Assembly: GCA_021789755.1 (NCBI GenBank)
Contig: JAJYJD010000034.1
Span: forward strand, 1-19,156
Direction: 5' to 3'
Length of the DNA stretch: 19,156 bases
DNA from: Bacteroidota bacterium
GTDB lineage: Bacteria > Bacteroidota > Ignavibacteria > Kryptoniales > JAKASW01
Shown: positions 5,921 through 14,118 of the stretch, piece after piece
Layout of the letters: each line of letters starts with the position of its first letter
Position numbering within the stretch: position 1 is the first letter of the stretch
Notes under the pieces: generated by a model
Told to the model about the DNA's origin: nothing
Databases searched by the model: none
What the model saw: the letters and a program-made list of their open reading frames with translations, nothing else
Made by a program: the position numbers and the translations under genes

Positions 5921-7312
5921 CTAGGAGAGGAGTTTCAAAATCTCCTGAACGAGCTCTTTTCGGGGAATTTCTCTCTGGATTTCGCGGGTTTTCTTCAGCC
6001 ATTCCTCTCGCTCGGCGGCATTCTGACTGACACTTTCGCCCGCCTTGAGGTCCTTGACGGTCACGACACCTTTTTGAATCTCGTTCGAGCCGAGTATGAT
6101 GGCGAAGCGCGCACTGACCCTGTCGGCGTATTGAAGCTGCTTGCGTAATCCCTTCTCCTGGCCGAGGTACAAATCAGTACGAACACCCGCATCCCTCAGC
6201 TCGCTCGCAATCTTCAAATATTCATCGAGTTTGTCCCGATCCATTATTGTCACGACGACATCGGCGAAGGGGGCATTCGGCTCACCGTCGCCAAGCGCCG
6301 CAAGAAGCCTGTCCACTCCTATGGAAAAGCCGACGGCCGGAAGATCGTTTTCGGTGAATCGCCTGACGAGGTTGTCATACCTACCTCCGCCGGCGACGCT
6401 TCCGAATTGAGGCTTGTCTTTCAGGTTAACCTCGAACACGGGCCCCGTATAGTAATCGAGGCCGCGTGCAATTGTAGGATCGAAAGAGACCACATCGCTT
6501 CCGAGCCCGAGGATATTGAGAAAGCCGTCGAGGTTTTTCAAATCGTCGCAGCTCTCCGTTCCAAGAAGGGCGGATATCTCATCGAGGACTTTTCTCCTTT
6601 CGCCTTTCGGAAGGGCGAGATAGTCTTTGATCTTTCCGACGTTCGCGTCGGTCAGCCCGAGGCCCGGAATAAAATCTCCGGACGCGTCGCGTCGGCCCCT
6701 GGTCAGCTCGAGCTCGGTGTTCTGCATGCCGATCTTGTTCAGTTTATCGAGGACACGAAAGACATCTTTTGCCCTGTCGGAGGGAATTCCGCTGTACCGG
6801 ACAACCGCGTTGAGGACCTTTCGGCTGTTTACGTTGACGACAAATTCCCCGGCACCGATTTTCCGGAGAGCCGTCACAACCGCTCCTATAACCTCCACCT
6901 CCGCAAGCTGGCTGGAAGTCCCGACCACATCGACGTCGAACTGTGTGAATTCCCGGAATCGCCCGGGGTCCGGCTTATCGGCTCTCCACACCGACCCGAC
7001 CTGATAACGCTTGAACGGCTTCGGCAGGTCGTTATACTGCGCAACGATCCTGGCGAGCGGCACCGTGAGATCGAATCTCAAAGCGACCTCCTGTTCCTCG
7101 GGGCTCTTGAAGCGGAAAATCTGCTTCGTGTTTTCCTCTCCGTATTCACCGAGGAGTATCTCCAGATACTCCAGGCCGGGCGTTTCGACGGGGAGAAAGC
7201 CGTAGCTCTCGTAAACTTTCCTGATCGCCGAGATTATCTCGTTCTTTCTGCGGGCATATCCGGGGAGCAGGTCGCGGAAGCCTTTTACATTCTGGGGTTC
7301 AATTTTTTCCAT
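5921..7312 (-). CDS. hisS: histidyl-tRNA synthetase
   Basis: A 463-residue class II aminoacyl-tRNA synthetase that charges tRNA-His with histidine using ATP. The N end KGFRDLLPG (~10-18) is followed by RFDLTVPLAR (79-88), motif 2 in KRYQVGSVWRADKPDPGRFR with following EFTQFDVDVVG (101-131), the histidine-binding RGLDYYTG (283-290), GGGRYD (308-313) and motif 3 GFSIGVDRL (328-336). An anticodon-binding domain with VVVTIMD and YLGQEKGLRKQLQYADR follows. The motif 2 wording (RADKP, GRFREF) is closer to the longer eukaryote/archaea-like HisRS branch than to the short E. coli type, which is a by-eye impression. The ATG at 7312 gives the normal N end; the open frame runs further upstream to 7540 with no family-like sequence. 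It is divergent from the lipoprotein gene at 7559 and upstream of the phosphatase. Confidence 0.95.
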   Translation of the reverse strand: MEKIEPQNVKGFRDLLPGYARRKNEIISAIRKVYESYGFLPVETPGLEYLEILLGEYGEENTKQIFRFKSPEEQEVALRFDLTVPLARIVAQYNDLPKPFKRYQVGSVWRADKPDPGRFREFTQFDVDVVGTSSQLAEVEVIGAVVTALRKIGAGEFVVNVNSRKVLNAVVRYSGIPSDRAKDVFRVLDKLNKIGMQNTELELTRGRRDASGDFIPGLGLTDANVGKIKDYLALPKGERRKVLDEISALLGTESCDDLKNLDGFLNILGLGSDVVSFDPTIARGLDYYTGPVFEVNLKDKPQFGSVAGGGRYDNLVRRFTENDLPAVGFSIGVDRLLAALGDGEPNAPFADVVVTIMDRDKLDEYLKIASELRDAGVRTDLYLGQEKGLRKQLQYADRVSARFAIILGSNEIQKGVVTVKDLKAGESVSQNAAEREEWLKKTREIQREIPRKELVQEILKLLS

Positions 7313-7558
7313 TTTCCGGGGAATTGGTCTTTGTGAATCTTGTTCTTTCAATTTGCGCAAGTATCTCGATATTTGCGAATTTCTTTCGATGAAATTTGTA
7401 CTTAATTTAAGCAGAAATGAGAACACATCTGAATTTGTCATCTGTACCAGCAACTGAATCTGAACTCTCGCCGCAGAACGACATGGCACGGTTGGTATTC
7501 CGTTCATGATCCGGCGCGACTTGATCCTTTCCTGTTGCAACAGTCTCCGGAGGGTCCG

Positions 7559-7981
7559 ATGTTAAGGACTTGTTTGTCCACCGTACTTGCATTGTCGGTG
7601 TTTTTCTGGGCGGGCTGTTATGAAGTTGTTTCACTATCGCGAGAAGATTACGGGAAAGTCAACCACTTTGAAGAAGTAAGTGTCCTGACGGATTCAGCGG
7701 GAGTCGTGAACAAATATAAATTCTCAAAAGGGATGTGCGTTGTCCAGCATGATACGCTTGTCGGGACCGGAACCCGAACGTCTGTAATTGGAGAGGAAGA
7801 AGGGGTCACGGTCGCCATTCCGACAACGAAGATAAGCGTTGTAGAAGTCAAGAAGCTGGATGTTCCCGTAAGTCTGGCGTTGGCAGGAGTTGTAGCCGCG
7901 GCTACGGTGGGGGCCATTTTGCTTATCGGGATTCCGGGGGCGAGCGGGGGACCTGGCTCACAGCCTCCGGTTTTGCGATGA
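7559..7981 (+). CDS. small lipoprotein, unknown function
   Basis: A 140-residue putative lipoprotein. A hydrophobic signal ends in FFWAGC, giving lipidation at C20 (Trp at -3 is unusual for a lipobox). A ~75-residue hydrophilic domain follows (KFSKGMCVVQHDTLVGTGTR within), then a hydrophobic Gly/Ala-rich stretch at ~108-130 and a short Gly/Pro tail. GGAGG at 7549-7553 sets the ATG at 7559. I do not recognise the family; the second hydrophobic segment could be a glycine-zipper-like membrane insertion. It faces away from hisS. Confidence 0.72.
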   Translation: MLRTCLSTVLALSVFFWAGCYEVVSLSREDYGKVNHFEEVSVLTDSAGVVNKYKFSKGMCVVQHDTLVGTGTRTSVIGEEEGVTVAIPTTKISVVEVKKLDVPVSLALAGVVAAATVGAILLIGIPGASGGPGSQPPVLR

Positions 7982-8124
7982 GAAACATTTCCAGAGAGAC
8001 TTCAGCGACCTGATCATTTTCCGGGTCAGGTGGAGAGGCTAAAACGGTGCAGCGTCCCGCATGGCATACTCGGGGATCATCGTTCCGTGAAAGTGTGGAA
8101 TGAACCGCGGACATGTCGGGCAGT

Positions 8125-8153
8125 TTGATTCCCGTTTGCGATTGAATTAAAAT
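8125..8153 (+). promoter_or_regulatory. candidate sigma70-type promoter for the two-component operon
   Basis: TTGATT (8125-8130), 17 bases, TAAAAT (8148-8153), about 105 bases ahead of the kinase start, in the 278-base gap after the lipoprotein gene. The rest of that gap holds nothing I can name apart from a weak 6-bp hairpin near 8008-8031. Confidence 0.3.
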
Positions 8154-8246
8154 TTACTGTCGCGGGTCTGTTTTGCCGTTTCTGGGAGTATCGATTATCG
8201 ATGGCCAGGGCCGGACGATGAGGTTTTAGGGAAGTAAATCACTCGC

Positions 8247-8253
8247 GGGGAGG
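8247..8253 (+). promoter_or_regulatory. ribosome binding site deciding a TTG start
   Basis: GGGGAGG, 6 bases before TTG 8260. It supports the rare TTG start of the kinase gene, since the predicted first membrane segment begins only a few residues later. Confidence 0.55.
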
Positions 8254-8259
8254 CTGATT

Positions 8260-10716
8260 TTGAGGTCGAAGCGGTTTGCTCTGGGAATTGGCGTTCTTGA
8301 TGGCGTACTCTACGCCGTTTGCATGCTCGGCCTGTGGCAAATCTCGGAGAAGGCAGACATTCCGTTCACTGTCTCCACACCTCAGAACGGAGTCTTCACG
8401 GTCCTGGGCACATCCCAATTCGTCACCCCGGGGGTCAGAGCGGGGGACAGGATAATCTCGTTCGACGGTGGAAAAATTCGGTCACTCGAGGAACTTGAAT
8501 TTCTGCTTGACGGAAGAAGGATCGGAGATAATCTCGCACTGACGATCGACGGCGGTCGGCTGGTCAATGTCAGGCTCGTCCACGCCTACAGCATCACTTA
8601 CATGCTGGCGGCGTGGTTCGTAGGGACACTCTTTTTCGTAACTGGTCTCCTGGTCTTCTTCAAAAGACGTGATGATATGGCGGCACTTGTGTACCACTTC
8701 GGCGCCGTCGGGGTCGCCGTCGTTATCATGTCGACGTGGGGGTGCTACACATTGCAACCGGCAGGTACAGGCCAGTTTATCAGGGCTGTTTTCTCGACGG
8801 CCTATGCCTTCGTGCCCGCTCTTTTTTTGCATTTCAGCCTCATCTTTCCCTCGAGAAGGAAAAACTTCCTGACAGGATACGAGTTCATCCTGTATCTTGT
8901 CGCCGGGTTCCTTTCTGTCTTATTGGCTGTCACGTTCGTTGCGGCAACGATGCCATTCTCGATGACCTGGTTCCACTCTTTCCTCGCGATCTTCAACGTG
9001 ACGAGGTGGTTCTATGCCTCATCCGTCGTGCTGTCTATCGCCATTTTTGTCCGTTCATACCGTTCGGCGAAGGAGGAGATGGAAAGGCGAAAACTGAGGT
9101 GGATAATGTTGGGGCTTGCAATCAGCTCGCTCGGTTTCATCGGCCTGTGGCAAATACCGCAGCTCCTCACCTCGCGTGGGCTGGTCAGTGAAGAGGTCAT
9201 CGTGCTTCTTTCGGGGGCAGCTCCCGTTGCTTTCGCCGTGGCTATCGTGAAGTACCATGTGCTCGATATCGATCATCTCTTTAACAGGAGCACGGTCTAC
9301 GTTATGATGCTGGTGATACTCCTCTCGTTGTACGCATCGATAGTCGGAGTGGTGGCGGCAGTAGTCGGCAGCTTCACAGTGACGAAGTCCATAGTCGCCT
9401 CGGCGGCTGCGGCGGTCGCGGTGGCGGTCCTGTTCGAGCCGATTCGGAGGAGGGTGCAGCTGTTCGTCGACAAGAATTTCTTCCGCGTCAGATACGATAT
9501 GAGGAAGGTCGAGGGTCGTTTCAGCGATGAGCTCAAAAGGTGTGTTGACGTCGCCGAAATCGCAGAGCTCGGGTTGAGGACTGTGGTGGCGGCCATTCCG
9601 ATAGAGAGAATCGGTTACTTTTTGTTCGAGGAAGACAGCTCGCGGCTCCGTTTGGTCGCACACCGCGGCTTCGATCTGCTTGAATCCCGTTCAGTGTGTT
9701 TCGATCGTGAGAATTTCACGAACGTCGCATCGCTGCCGATAGCGGTGGAAAGCAAGATCGAGCCGGGAGCAAATTTTGAGAGAGCTGATCCGGATGTTTT
9801 TAGAAGATGGGGAATCATCGTTGCGTTTCCGGGAAGGACGGAAGCGGGCAAACTCCTCAGCTTTATGGTGCTCGGTCCGAAGAAATCAGGGCTCAGATTC
9901 AGTATCGAAGACGTGGATCTCCTCAGTTACATCTCGGCCAATTGCGCATCGGCACACGAGAGGATTTTGTTGCAGAGTCGTCTCGCGTTCGAGCACGAGG
10001 AAAGAGAGAGACTTGAAGAGATCAACCGGATGAAGACTTACTTTGTCGCAAGCGTGTCTCACGATCTTAAGACACCACTTACGACGATAAGGATGTACAC
10101 CGAAGCGCTGAAGGAAGGAAGAGAGTTCCCCGCCTCCCGCGTTCGCAATTACCTGAACACGATACAGGGGGAGTCGAAGAGACTGACCAGGATGATAGAA
10201 AACGTGCTGAGCGTAGCAAAGACCGAACGCGGCAAGGTCGTTTATACAATGAAGCCCGAGAATCTTGACGAGATTGTCAGAGATACTGTTGCGTTAATGA
10301 ATTATGAAGTCATCAAAGCGGAATGCAAACTTACAACCAGACTCGGGCTCAAAAACAAGAATATCATGGCGGATAGAGATTCGGTCCAGGAAGCGCTGGG
10401 GAATCTCATTGCAAACGCGGTGGAATATTCAACCAGGAGAAAACAGATAGCCGTCAGGACTTTCTCGATGGACGGTTGCCTGTGCGTTTCAGTGAAGGAT
10501 TCCGGTATCGGGATTCCAAAGGACGAGATGGAACGGATCTTCGAGCCATTCTACAGAGGAAAGAGCAGCACCAGCATCAGGCCGGGAGGTACCGGCCTGG
10601 GATTATCGGTGGTCAAGAGTGTGATGGATGCCCACAATGGGCGAATCGATATTGAAAGCGAGCCGGGACGCGGCACAAAAATAACTCTTCTATTCCCATT
10701 CATGGAGAAGAAATGA
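8260..10716 (+). CDS. membrane histidine kinase with PDZ, multi-TM, GAF, HisKA and HATPase
   Basis: An 818-residue inner-membrane sensor kinase. TM1 spans ~6-28. A PDZ-like domain follows at ~35-108 (TPGVRAGDRIISFDGGKIRS with a substrate-groove-like layout), probably periplasmic. Then come about seven to eight further hydrophobic segments (~113-385), including the junction KYHVLDIDHLFNRSTVY, which recurs in many multi-TM kinases. A GAF-like domain covers ~410-580. HisKA has HDLKTPLTTIR with phospho-acceptor His601, and HATPase has N box NLIANAVEYS (N715/N719), G1 DSGIGIP (D747) and G2 GGTGLGL (776-781). All catalytic boxes are intact. It starts at TTG with a strong ribosome site. Its stop overlaps the regulator start by four bases (ATGA), so the two are translationally coupled. 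The signal is unknown; PDZ suggests peptide or protein C-terminus sensing in the periplasm. Confidence 0.9.
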   Translation: MRSKRFALGIGVLDGVLYAVCMLGLWQISEKADIPFTVSTPQNGVFTVLGTSQFVTPGVRAGDRIISFDGGKIRSLEELEFLLDGRRIGDNLALTIDGGRLVNVRLVHAYSITYMLAAWFVGTLFFVTGLLVFFKRRDDMAALVYHFGAVGVAVVIMSTWGCYTLQPAGTGQFIRAVFSTAYAFVPALFLHFSLIFPSRRKNFLTGYEFILYLVAGFLSVLLAVTFVAATMPFSMTWFHSFLAIFNVTRWFYASSVVLSIAIFVRSYRSAKEEMERRKLRWIMLGLAISSLGFIGLWQIPQLLTSRGLVSEEVIVLLSGAAPVAFAVAIVKYHVLDIDHLFNRSTVYVMMLVILLSLYASIVGVVAAVVGSFTVTKSIVASAAAAVAVAVLFEPIRRRVQLFVDKNFFRVRYDMRKVEGRFSDELKRCVDVAEIAELGLRTVVAAIPIERIGYFLFEEDSSRLRLVAHRGFDLLESRSVCFDRENFTNVASLPIAVESKIEPGANFERADPDVFRRWGIIVAFPGRTEAGKLLSFMVLGPKKSGLRFSIEDVDLLSYISANCASAHERILLQSRLAFEHEERERLEEINRMKTYFVASVSHDLKTPLTTIRMYTEALKEGREFPASRVRNYLNTIQGESKRLTRMIENVLSVAKTERGKVVYTMKPENLDEIVRDTVALMNYEVIKAECKLTTRLGLKNKNIMADRDSVQEALGNLIANAVEYSTRRKQIAVRTFSMDGCLCVSVKDSGIGIPKDEMERIFEPFYRGKSSTSIRPGGTGLGLSVVKSVMDAHNGRIDIESEPGRGTKITLLFPFMEKK

Positions 10717-11393
10717 AAAAGATCCTATTGGTTGAAGACGATGCGGCAATCCGTTCAGGACTGGCAGAGGCGCTCGGGCGCGACCATTACGCAGTCGAGA
10801 CCGCCCAGGACGGCGAGGAAGGCCTCAAGAAAGGGAGGAAGAAAGATGTCGACCTGATTATACTGGATCTGATGCTGCCGCTGATGAACGGCGAAGAAGT
10901 CTGCCGTGGCCTCAGAGAAGAGGGGATAAACACGCCTATCCTTATCCTTACGAGCAAGAAGGAAGAAACGAATAAGGTCCTCGGGCTTGAACTTGGCGCG
11001 GATGATTATGTGACAAAGCCGTTCAGCCTCCTGGAGCTGCAGGCCAGAATCAAGGCAATATTGAGGAGGCAGAAGCGGGAAACGGAAAAGGTCGATGAGT
11101 TTTCCTTCGGGAACGTGAAGCTGGATTTCAAAAAACACGAGGCGACACGCAAGGGGAAACCGGTCAAGCTGTCTGAAAAGGAGTTCAAGGTCCTTAAGTA
11201 TATGATCGAACATAAGGGTGAAGTCATAACTCGCGATATGCTCCTCGATGAAGTCTGGGGATATGAGAACTTTCCGACAACGCGTACCGTCGACAACTAC
11301 ATCCTCTCGATCCGCCATAAGATCGAGGACAATCCGGCCAGGCCGAAATTCATTTTGACCGTCCACACTTCGGGGTACAAGTTCAGCTGCTGA
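10713..11393 (+). CDS. OmpR/PhoB-family response regulator
   Basis: A 226-residue DNA-binding regulator, cognate to the kinase whose stop codon it overlaps. The receiver domain (~1-120) has the acidic pocket E8/D9/D10, phospho-acceptor D52 (ILDLMLP), T80 and K102 (DDYVTKPFS). The C-terminal winged helix (~128-226) has KLSEKEFKVLKYMIEHKGEV, DEVWGY and the recognition region TRTVDNYILSIRHKI. Length and layout are standard. Targets cannot be read from sequence; the envelope genes that follow on the same strand are candidates by position only. Confidence 0.94.
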   Translation: MKKILLVEDDAAIRSGLAEALGRDHYAVETAQDGEEGLKKGRKKDVDLIILDLMLPLMNGEEVCRGLREEGINTPILILTSKKEETNKVLGLELGADDYVTKPFSLLELQARIKAILRRQKRETEKVDEFSFGNVKLDFKKHEATRKGKPVKLSEKEFKVLKYMIEHKGEVITRDMLLDEVWGYENFPTTRTVDNYILSIRHKIEDNPARPKFILTVHTSGYKFSC

Positions 11394-11420
11394 CAGGGGT
11401 TTAGTATCCGCAAATAGACT

Positions 11421-11442
11421 GACGTGTTTTTGACACGTCTTT
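11421..11442 (+). terminator. hairpin ending the kinase-regulator operon
   Basis: GACGTGT (11421-11427) pairs with ACACGTC (11433-11439) around TTTTG, followed by TTTG, 28 bases after the regulator stop. The T-run is short, so termination may be weak. Confidence 0.45.
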
Positions 11443-11688
11443 GACAACTGCCGGTGTCGGGTTGCGCAATTTCTAGCGCAACAGGTTGAGAAAGATATCG
11501 GCTATGAAATCTAAGCTCGGAACTACGCGGGGAAGCGGGCCTCAGGGGGCTGATTTGCTTCATTTCCCGTGCTCTAATGCCAAGGTATTTGCGGCTCCGT
11601 CCGCCTGTGCCCGCGAATGTTGCGACTGTGACTCGAGGGGAACGTTGGACCGTCATGGCAGACGCAGGTGAATGAAACGACCGATAAG
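11443..11688. other. intergenic region with a second hairpin
   Basis: Contains a perfect 7-bp inverted repeat, gttgcgc (11461-11467) and gcgcaac (11476-11482), with an 8-base AT-rich loop and no T-tract, which could be a regulatory site. Open frames in the stretch (for example from 11486) lack protein-like features. I see no gene here. Confidence 0.4.
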
Positions 11689-12183
11689 ATGAAAACGAGA
11701 TATATGAAAATGCTTCTTTTCGCAGGCGTCGTCATGCTTCTCGACGGATGCGGACCGCGAGTAAAATCAGTAAGGATGTATGACAGGGCTAATTTCATCG
11801 GGCGTTGGCAGGCGCGGAACGCAATCATGAGCAGCGCAAAGAACAAAGGTGAACGAATCAAAGTGCGAGTGAGCCGATATGGATCGATCAGTTGTGAACT
11901 CAGTTCTGACAGCACGTTCGCGCTCGATATCGACATTGACAGGGATGTGGTTGTTAAAGACGATCAAAGATGGATATCGAACGAACGAGTTCTTGTCCAC
12001 GCGGGATATAAGATGTTTACAACCGGCACTTTCGCATACAGAGATTCGACCGCTGATTTCTATAACTACGATCATCGAAGACACTTCCGCACCATTCTCT
12101 ACACCCTTGGCGGCGATTTCTACATGACGTACGTAGACGAGAAACAGAACGAATGGAAACTTCAATTTGAAAAAGTGGATTGA
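11689..12183 (+). CDS. putative lipoprotein, unknown function
   Basis: A 164-residue exported lipoprotein. A basic start (MKTRYMK) and hydrophobic core lead to the lipobox LLDGC, with lipidation at C21. The mature part is hydrophilic with alternating strand-like segments (for example FALDIDID and VLVHAGYKMFTTGTFAY), suggesting a small beta-sandwich such as seen in lipocalin-like secreted proteins, though I cannot name the family. The start is uncertain: GTG 11668, ATG 11689 and ATG 11704 are all in frame and none has a strong ribosome site; I chose 11689 for the most typical signal peptide. It is followed after 25 bases by another lipoprotein gene, so the two are likely co-transcribed. Confidence 0.68.
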   Translation: MKTRYMKMLLFAGVVMLLDGCGPRVKSVRMYDRANFIGRWQARNAIMSSAKNKGERIKVRVSRYGSISCELSSDSTFALDIDIDRDVVVKDDQRWISNERVLVHAGYKMFTTGTFAYRDSTADFYNYDHRRHFRTILYTLGGDFYMTYVDEKQNEWKLQFEKVD

Positions 12184-12208
12184 AAACCAGAATTGAAAGG
12201 ACAAACGG

Positions 12209-13213
12209 ATGAAAACGAGAATTCCGGAAGCGATCACTGCAAGTATCCTTCTTTTGCTTATTGTCTTTAATTTCGGCTGCAACAAGAGCTCCACTACCTC
12301 TCCCCGAGACTTCGAAGTCAGCGGGAGCGGGAGCGATTATTTCCCGTTGGCCGGGGATCAGACCATTTCGTGGACGGGCGCATACCAGTTCGTGGGTTAC
12401 GACAGCACCGGAAAAATCATGGGGGGCCAAACAGTAGCCAACCAGCCTGTGAAGGGTTACATCGGTACCGCCACAGCGATCGGCGGAACGCAGGCGTATC
12501 CGATATACGGTTACAATCAGGACGGCACCAATATGAGCTCGACCGGCTTGCTTATAGGCCAGGACAATGGATCAATTGTCGTTTTAGAATCGGCCGGTGA
12601 AGAGGTCACTCTTCTACCTGCGGACTTCCAGGTCGGAACCAAGTGGGTTGCCAATCCATTTTCTCAGCAGCGTGACCAGGTGACGATGGAAATAGCCGGC
12701 GGAAAATCCTCATACGCAAATTCTGCGGGCAAAACTTACTCCAACGTTATGGAAGTAATGATATCATTTTCGGATTCGGTCACCTCAAATAACCACGATA
12801 GTTACGATTACGGCACGGGGTGGTATTCGTACCATCAGACGGATTCGACTCAACTCACAGCGAAGGCCAGCATGTATTTTGCGAAGGGTGTCGGCTTGGT
12901 GGATCTCAAAGTGGATCAGTTTGAGGCGGTGGATGGATGGGTCTCCGTGGACAGCAGTTACCTTCAGAATTATTGGAACGGCTATGCCTATGTGGATACG
13001 CTTATTGTAAATAGTTCCTCGGGCTATGAAAAATTGACCGGCTCAGCGACGTTCGGGATGACTGACTCCCACCAGGGTGGAAGTGTTGCACAGCCATCGA
13101 TCCAAAATCGTTTGAGCAAACTTTCGGCAAGCCGTACGAAGAATTTCAAGCACAGTCTGATTGATTTCCTGTTCGGGAACCACAAGCCATTTCATGAGAA
13201 CAGAGGATACTGA
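12209..13213 (+). CDS. putative secreted lipoprotein, unknown function
   Basis: A 334-residue exported protein. The signal peptide MKTRIPEAITASILLLLIVF ends in a lipobox-like N-F-G-C (C24). A Ser/Thr/Gly-rich linker (to ~40) and a long beta-rich body full of Tyr, Asp, Ser and Gly follow, as in surface proteins of this phylum. AAAGGA lies ~10 bases before the ATG. The last ~45 residues are basic and Ser/Asn-rich and do not look like a sorting tail. The TGA at 13211-13213 lies just before the out-of-frame sorting-tail remnant, so a frameshift or rearrangement at this 3' end is possible. Family unknown. Confidence 0.7.
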   Translation: MKTRIPEAITASILLLLIVFNFGCNKSSTTSPRDFEVSGSGSDYFPLAGDQTISWTGAYQFVGYDSTGKIMGGQTVANQPVKGYIGTATAIGGTQAYPIYGYNQDGTNMSSTGLLIGQDNGSIVVLESAGEEVTLLPADFQVGTKWVANPFSQQRDQVTMEIAGGKSSYANSAGKTYSNVMEVMISFSDSVTSNNHDSYDYGTGWYSYHQTDSTQLTAKASMYFAKGVGLVDLKVDQFEAVDGWVSVDSSYLQNYWNGYAYVDTLIVNSSSGYEKLTGSATFGMTDSHQGGSVAQPSIQNRLSKLSASRTKNFKHSLIDFLFGNHKPFHENRGY

Positions 13214-13223
13214 GTTGATGTAT

Positions 13224-13316
13224 GATTATGCCGGCGATTTGCCGAGTGGCGTTCATTTCTATAAACTTCGAGCCGGCAGCTTTGTCGCAACCAAGAAAGC
13301 GATTCTGGTAAGATGA
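13224..13316 (+). pseudogene. orphan type IX secretion-type C-terminal sorting tail
   Basis: A frame different from the preceding gene reads DYAGDLPSGVHFYKLRAGSF and then VATKKAILVR before TGA (13314-13316). LPSGVYFYRLxAGxFxxTKKMLLLR is the well-known ending of Bacteroidota proteins with a type A (Por-secretion) sorting domain or the related FlgD-like C-terminal domain. Only the last ~28 residues are present. Upstream in that frame there is no matching domain start and a stop occurs at 13158-13160. This is the tail end of a large surface or secreted protein whose body was lost, or the displaced end of the preceding gene. Confidence 0.72.
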
Positions 13317-13410
13317 GAGTGTCTATTCGAAAACGACCGACAGGGAGCAGGTGGACTGTTGAACTGTCTGGATGTCTAGTGATCAGCAAGAATCAAAAAA
13401 GGAGGAAGAA

Positions 13411-13998
13411 ATGAAATCTCTAATCGCGATGATCAGCATGTTGCTTTTGACTGCTTCGTTATCGAATGCTCAATTCAAAGAAGGCGACGTTGAATTGTCT
13501 TTTTCAGGGTCAATCGGAAGCTGGTCGCCGCCGAGCACCCCTGATTACAAAATCGAATCAGAAAATTACGCTTCGTTTTATATTGTGCCGGGATACTATG
13601 TTGTCAACGGCCTATCGATCGAACCGGAACTCGGTCTGATGGCGATGGAAAAATCCAAGCCGGGTCAGTACGTCCTCATGAATCTTTCTTACACTTACCT
13701 TATCCCCGACAGCAAGATAGGGTGCTTCGTCCGGGCTGGATATGGTCTGGCGAACGCGTTCGAGTATCCCTTCGGGAACGGGATTGTCGTCCCGGCCTCG
13801 GACAAGTTCAACGTTGGCGTTCTCAATCTCGGGGCCGGCGCCAAGTTCCTGATTTCCAGCAATGTGCTCATAAGGGCCGAATTCAACTTTAAGCAACACA
13901 GCTGGACCTATGAGTACAACTCAACCTACTACTCGTATAGCGCGGACTACAAAGAATCAACGCTCGGCGTAGTTCTCGGATTCTCAATATTGCTCTAA
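13411..13998 (+). CDS. outer-membrane beta-barrel family protein
   Basis: A 195-residue exported protein. The signal peptide MKSLIAMISMLLLTASLSNA is probably cut before QFKEGD. The mature part consists of alternating-polarity strands separated by short turns (for example SFYIVPGYYVVNGLSIEPEL, CFVRAGYGLANAF, VLNLGAGAKFLISSNVLIRAEF), as in small eight-stranded barrels of the OmpW/OmpX-like class. The ATG at 13411 has a strong AAAGGAGG at 13398-13405; an upstream in-frame ATG at 13372 would spoil the signal peptide. Role unknown; it is in line with other envelope genes. Confidence 0.77.
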   Translation: MKSLIAMISMLLLTASLSNAQFKEGDVELSFSGSIGSWSPPSTPDYKIESENYASFYIVPGYYVVNGLSIEPELGLMAMEKSKPGQYVLMNLSYTYLIPDSKIGCFVRAGYGLANAFEYPFGNGIVVPASDKFNVGVLNLGAGAKFLISSNVLIRAEFNFKQHSWTYEYNSTYYSYSADYKESTLGVVLGFSILL

Positions 13999-14118
13999 TG
14001 TATGCAGGCCATGCGGATGTTCTCGGGCCGGATCTTGTCTTCGGCCGTGCGAGCAGGCGACGCACGGCTGGATTTCCCCCAGATGACACGAATTGAAAAA
14101 CCGATTACGGAGATCGCC

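Noticed and set aside
6407..7336. 309-codon open frame on the plus strand
   Set aside because: It lies fully opposite hisS, whose motifs are unmistakable; no family-like features of its own.
7313..7540. 76-residue extension of hisS
   Set aside because: HisRS proteins begin close to the K-G-F-R-D-L motif; the extension is low in family-like content and upstream DNA is needed for the promoter.
11689..12220. Identical first 12 bases (atgaaaacgaga) in the two adjacent lipoprotein genes
   Set aside because: Similarity stops at once; short basic signal-peptide starts often coincide.
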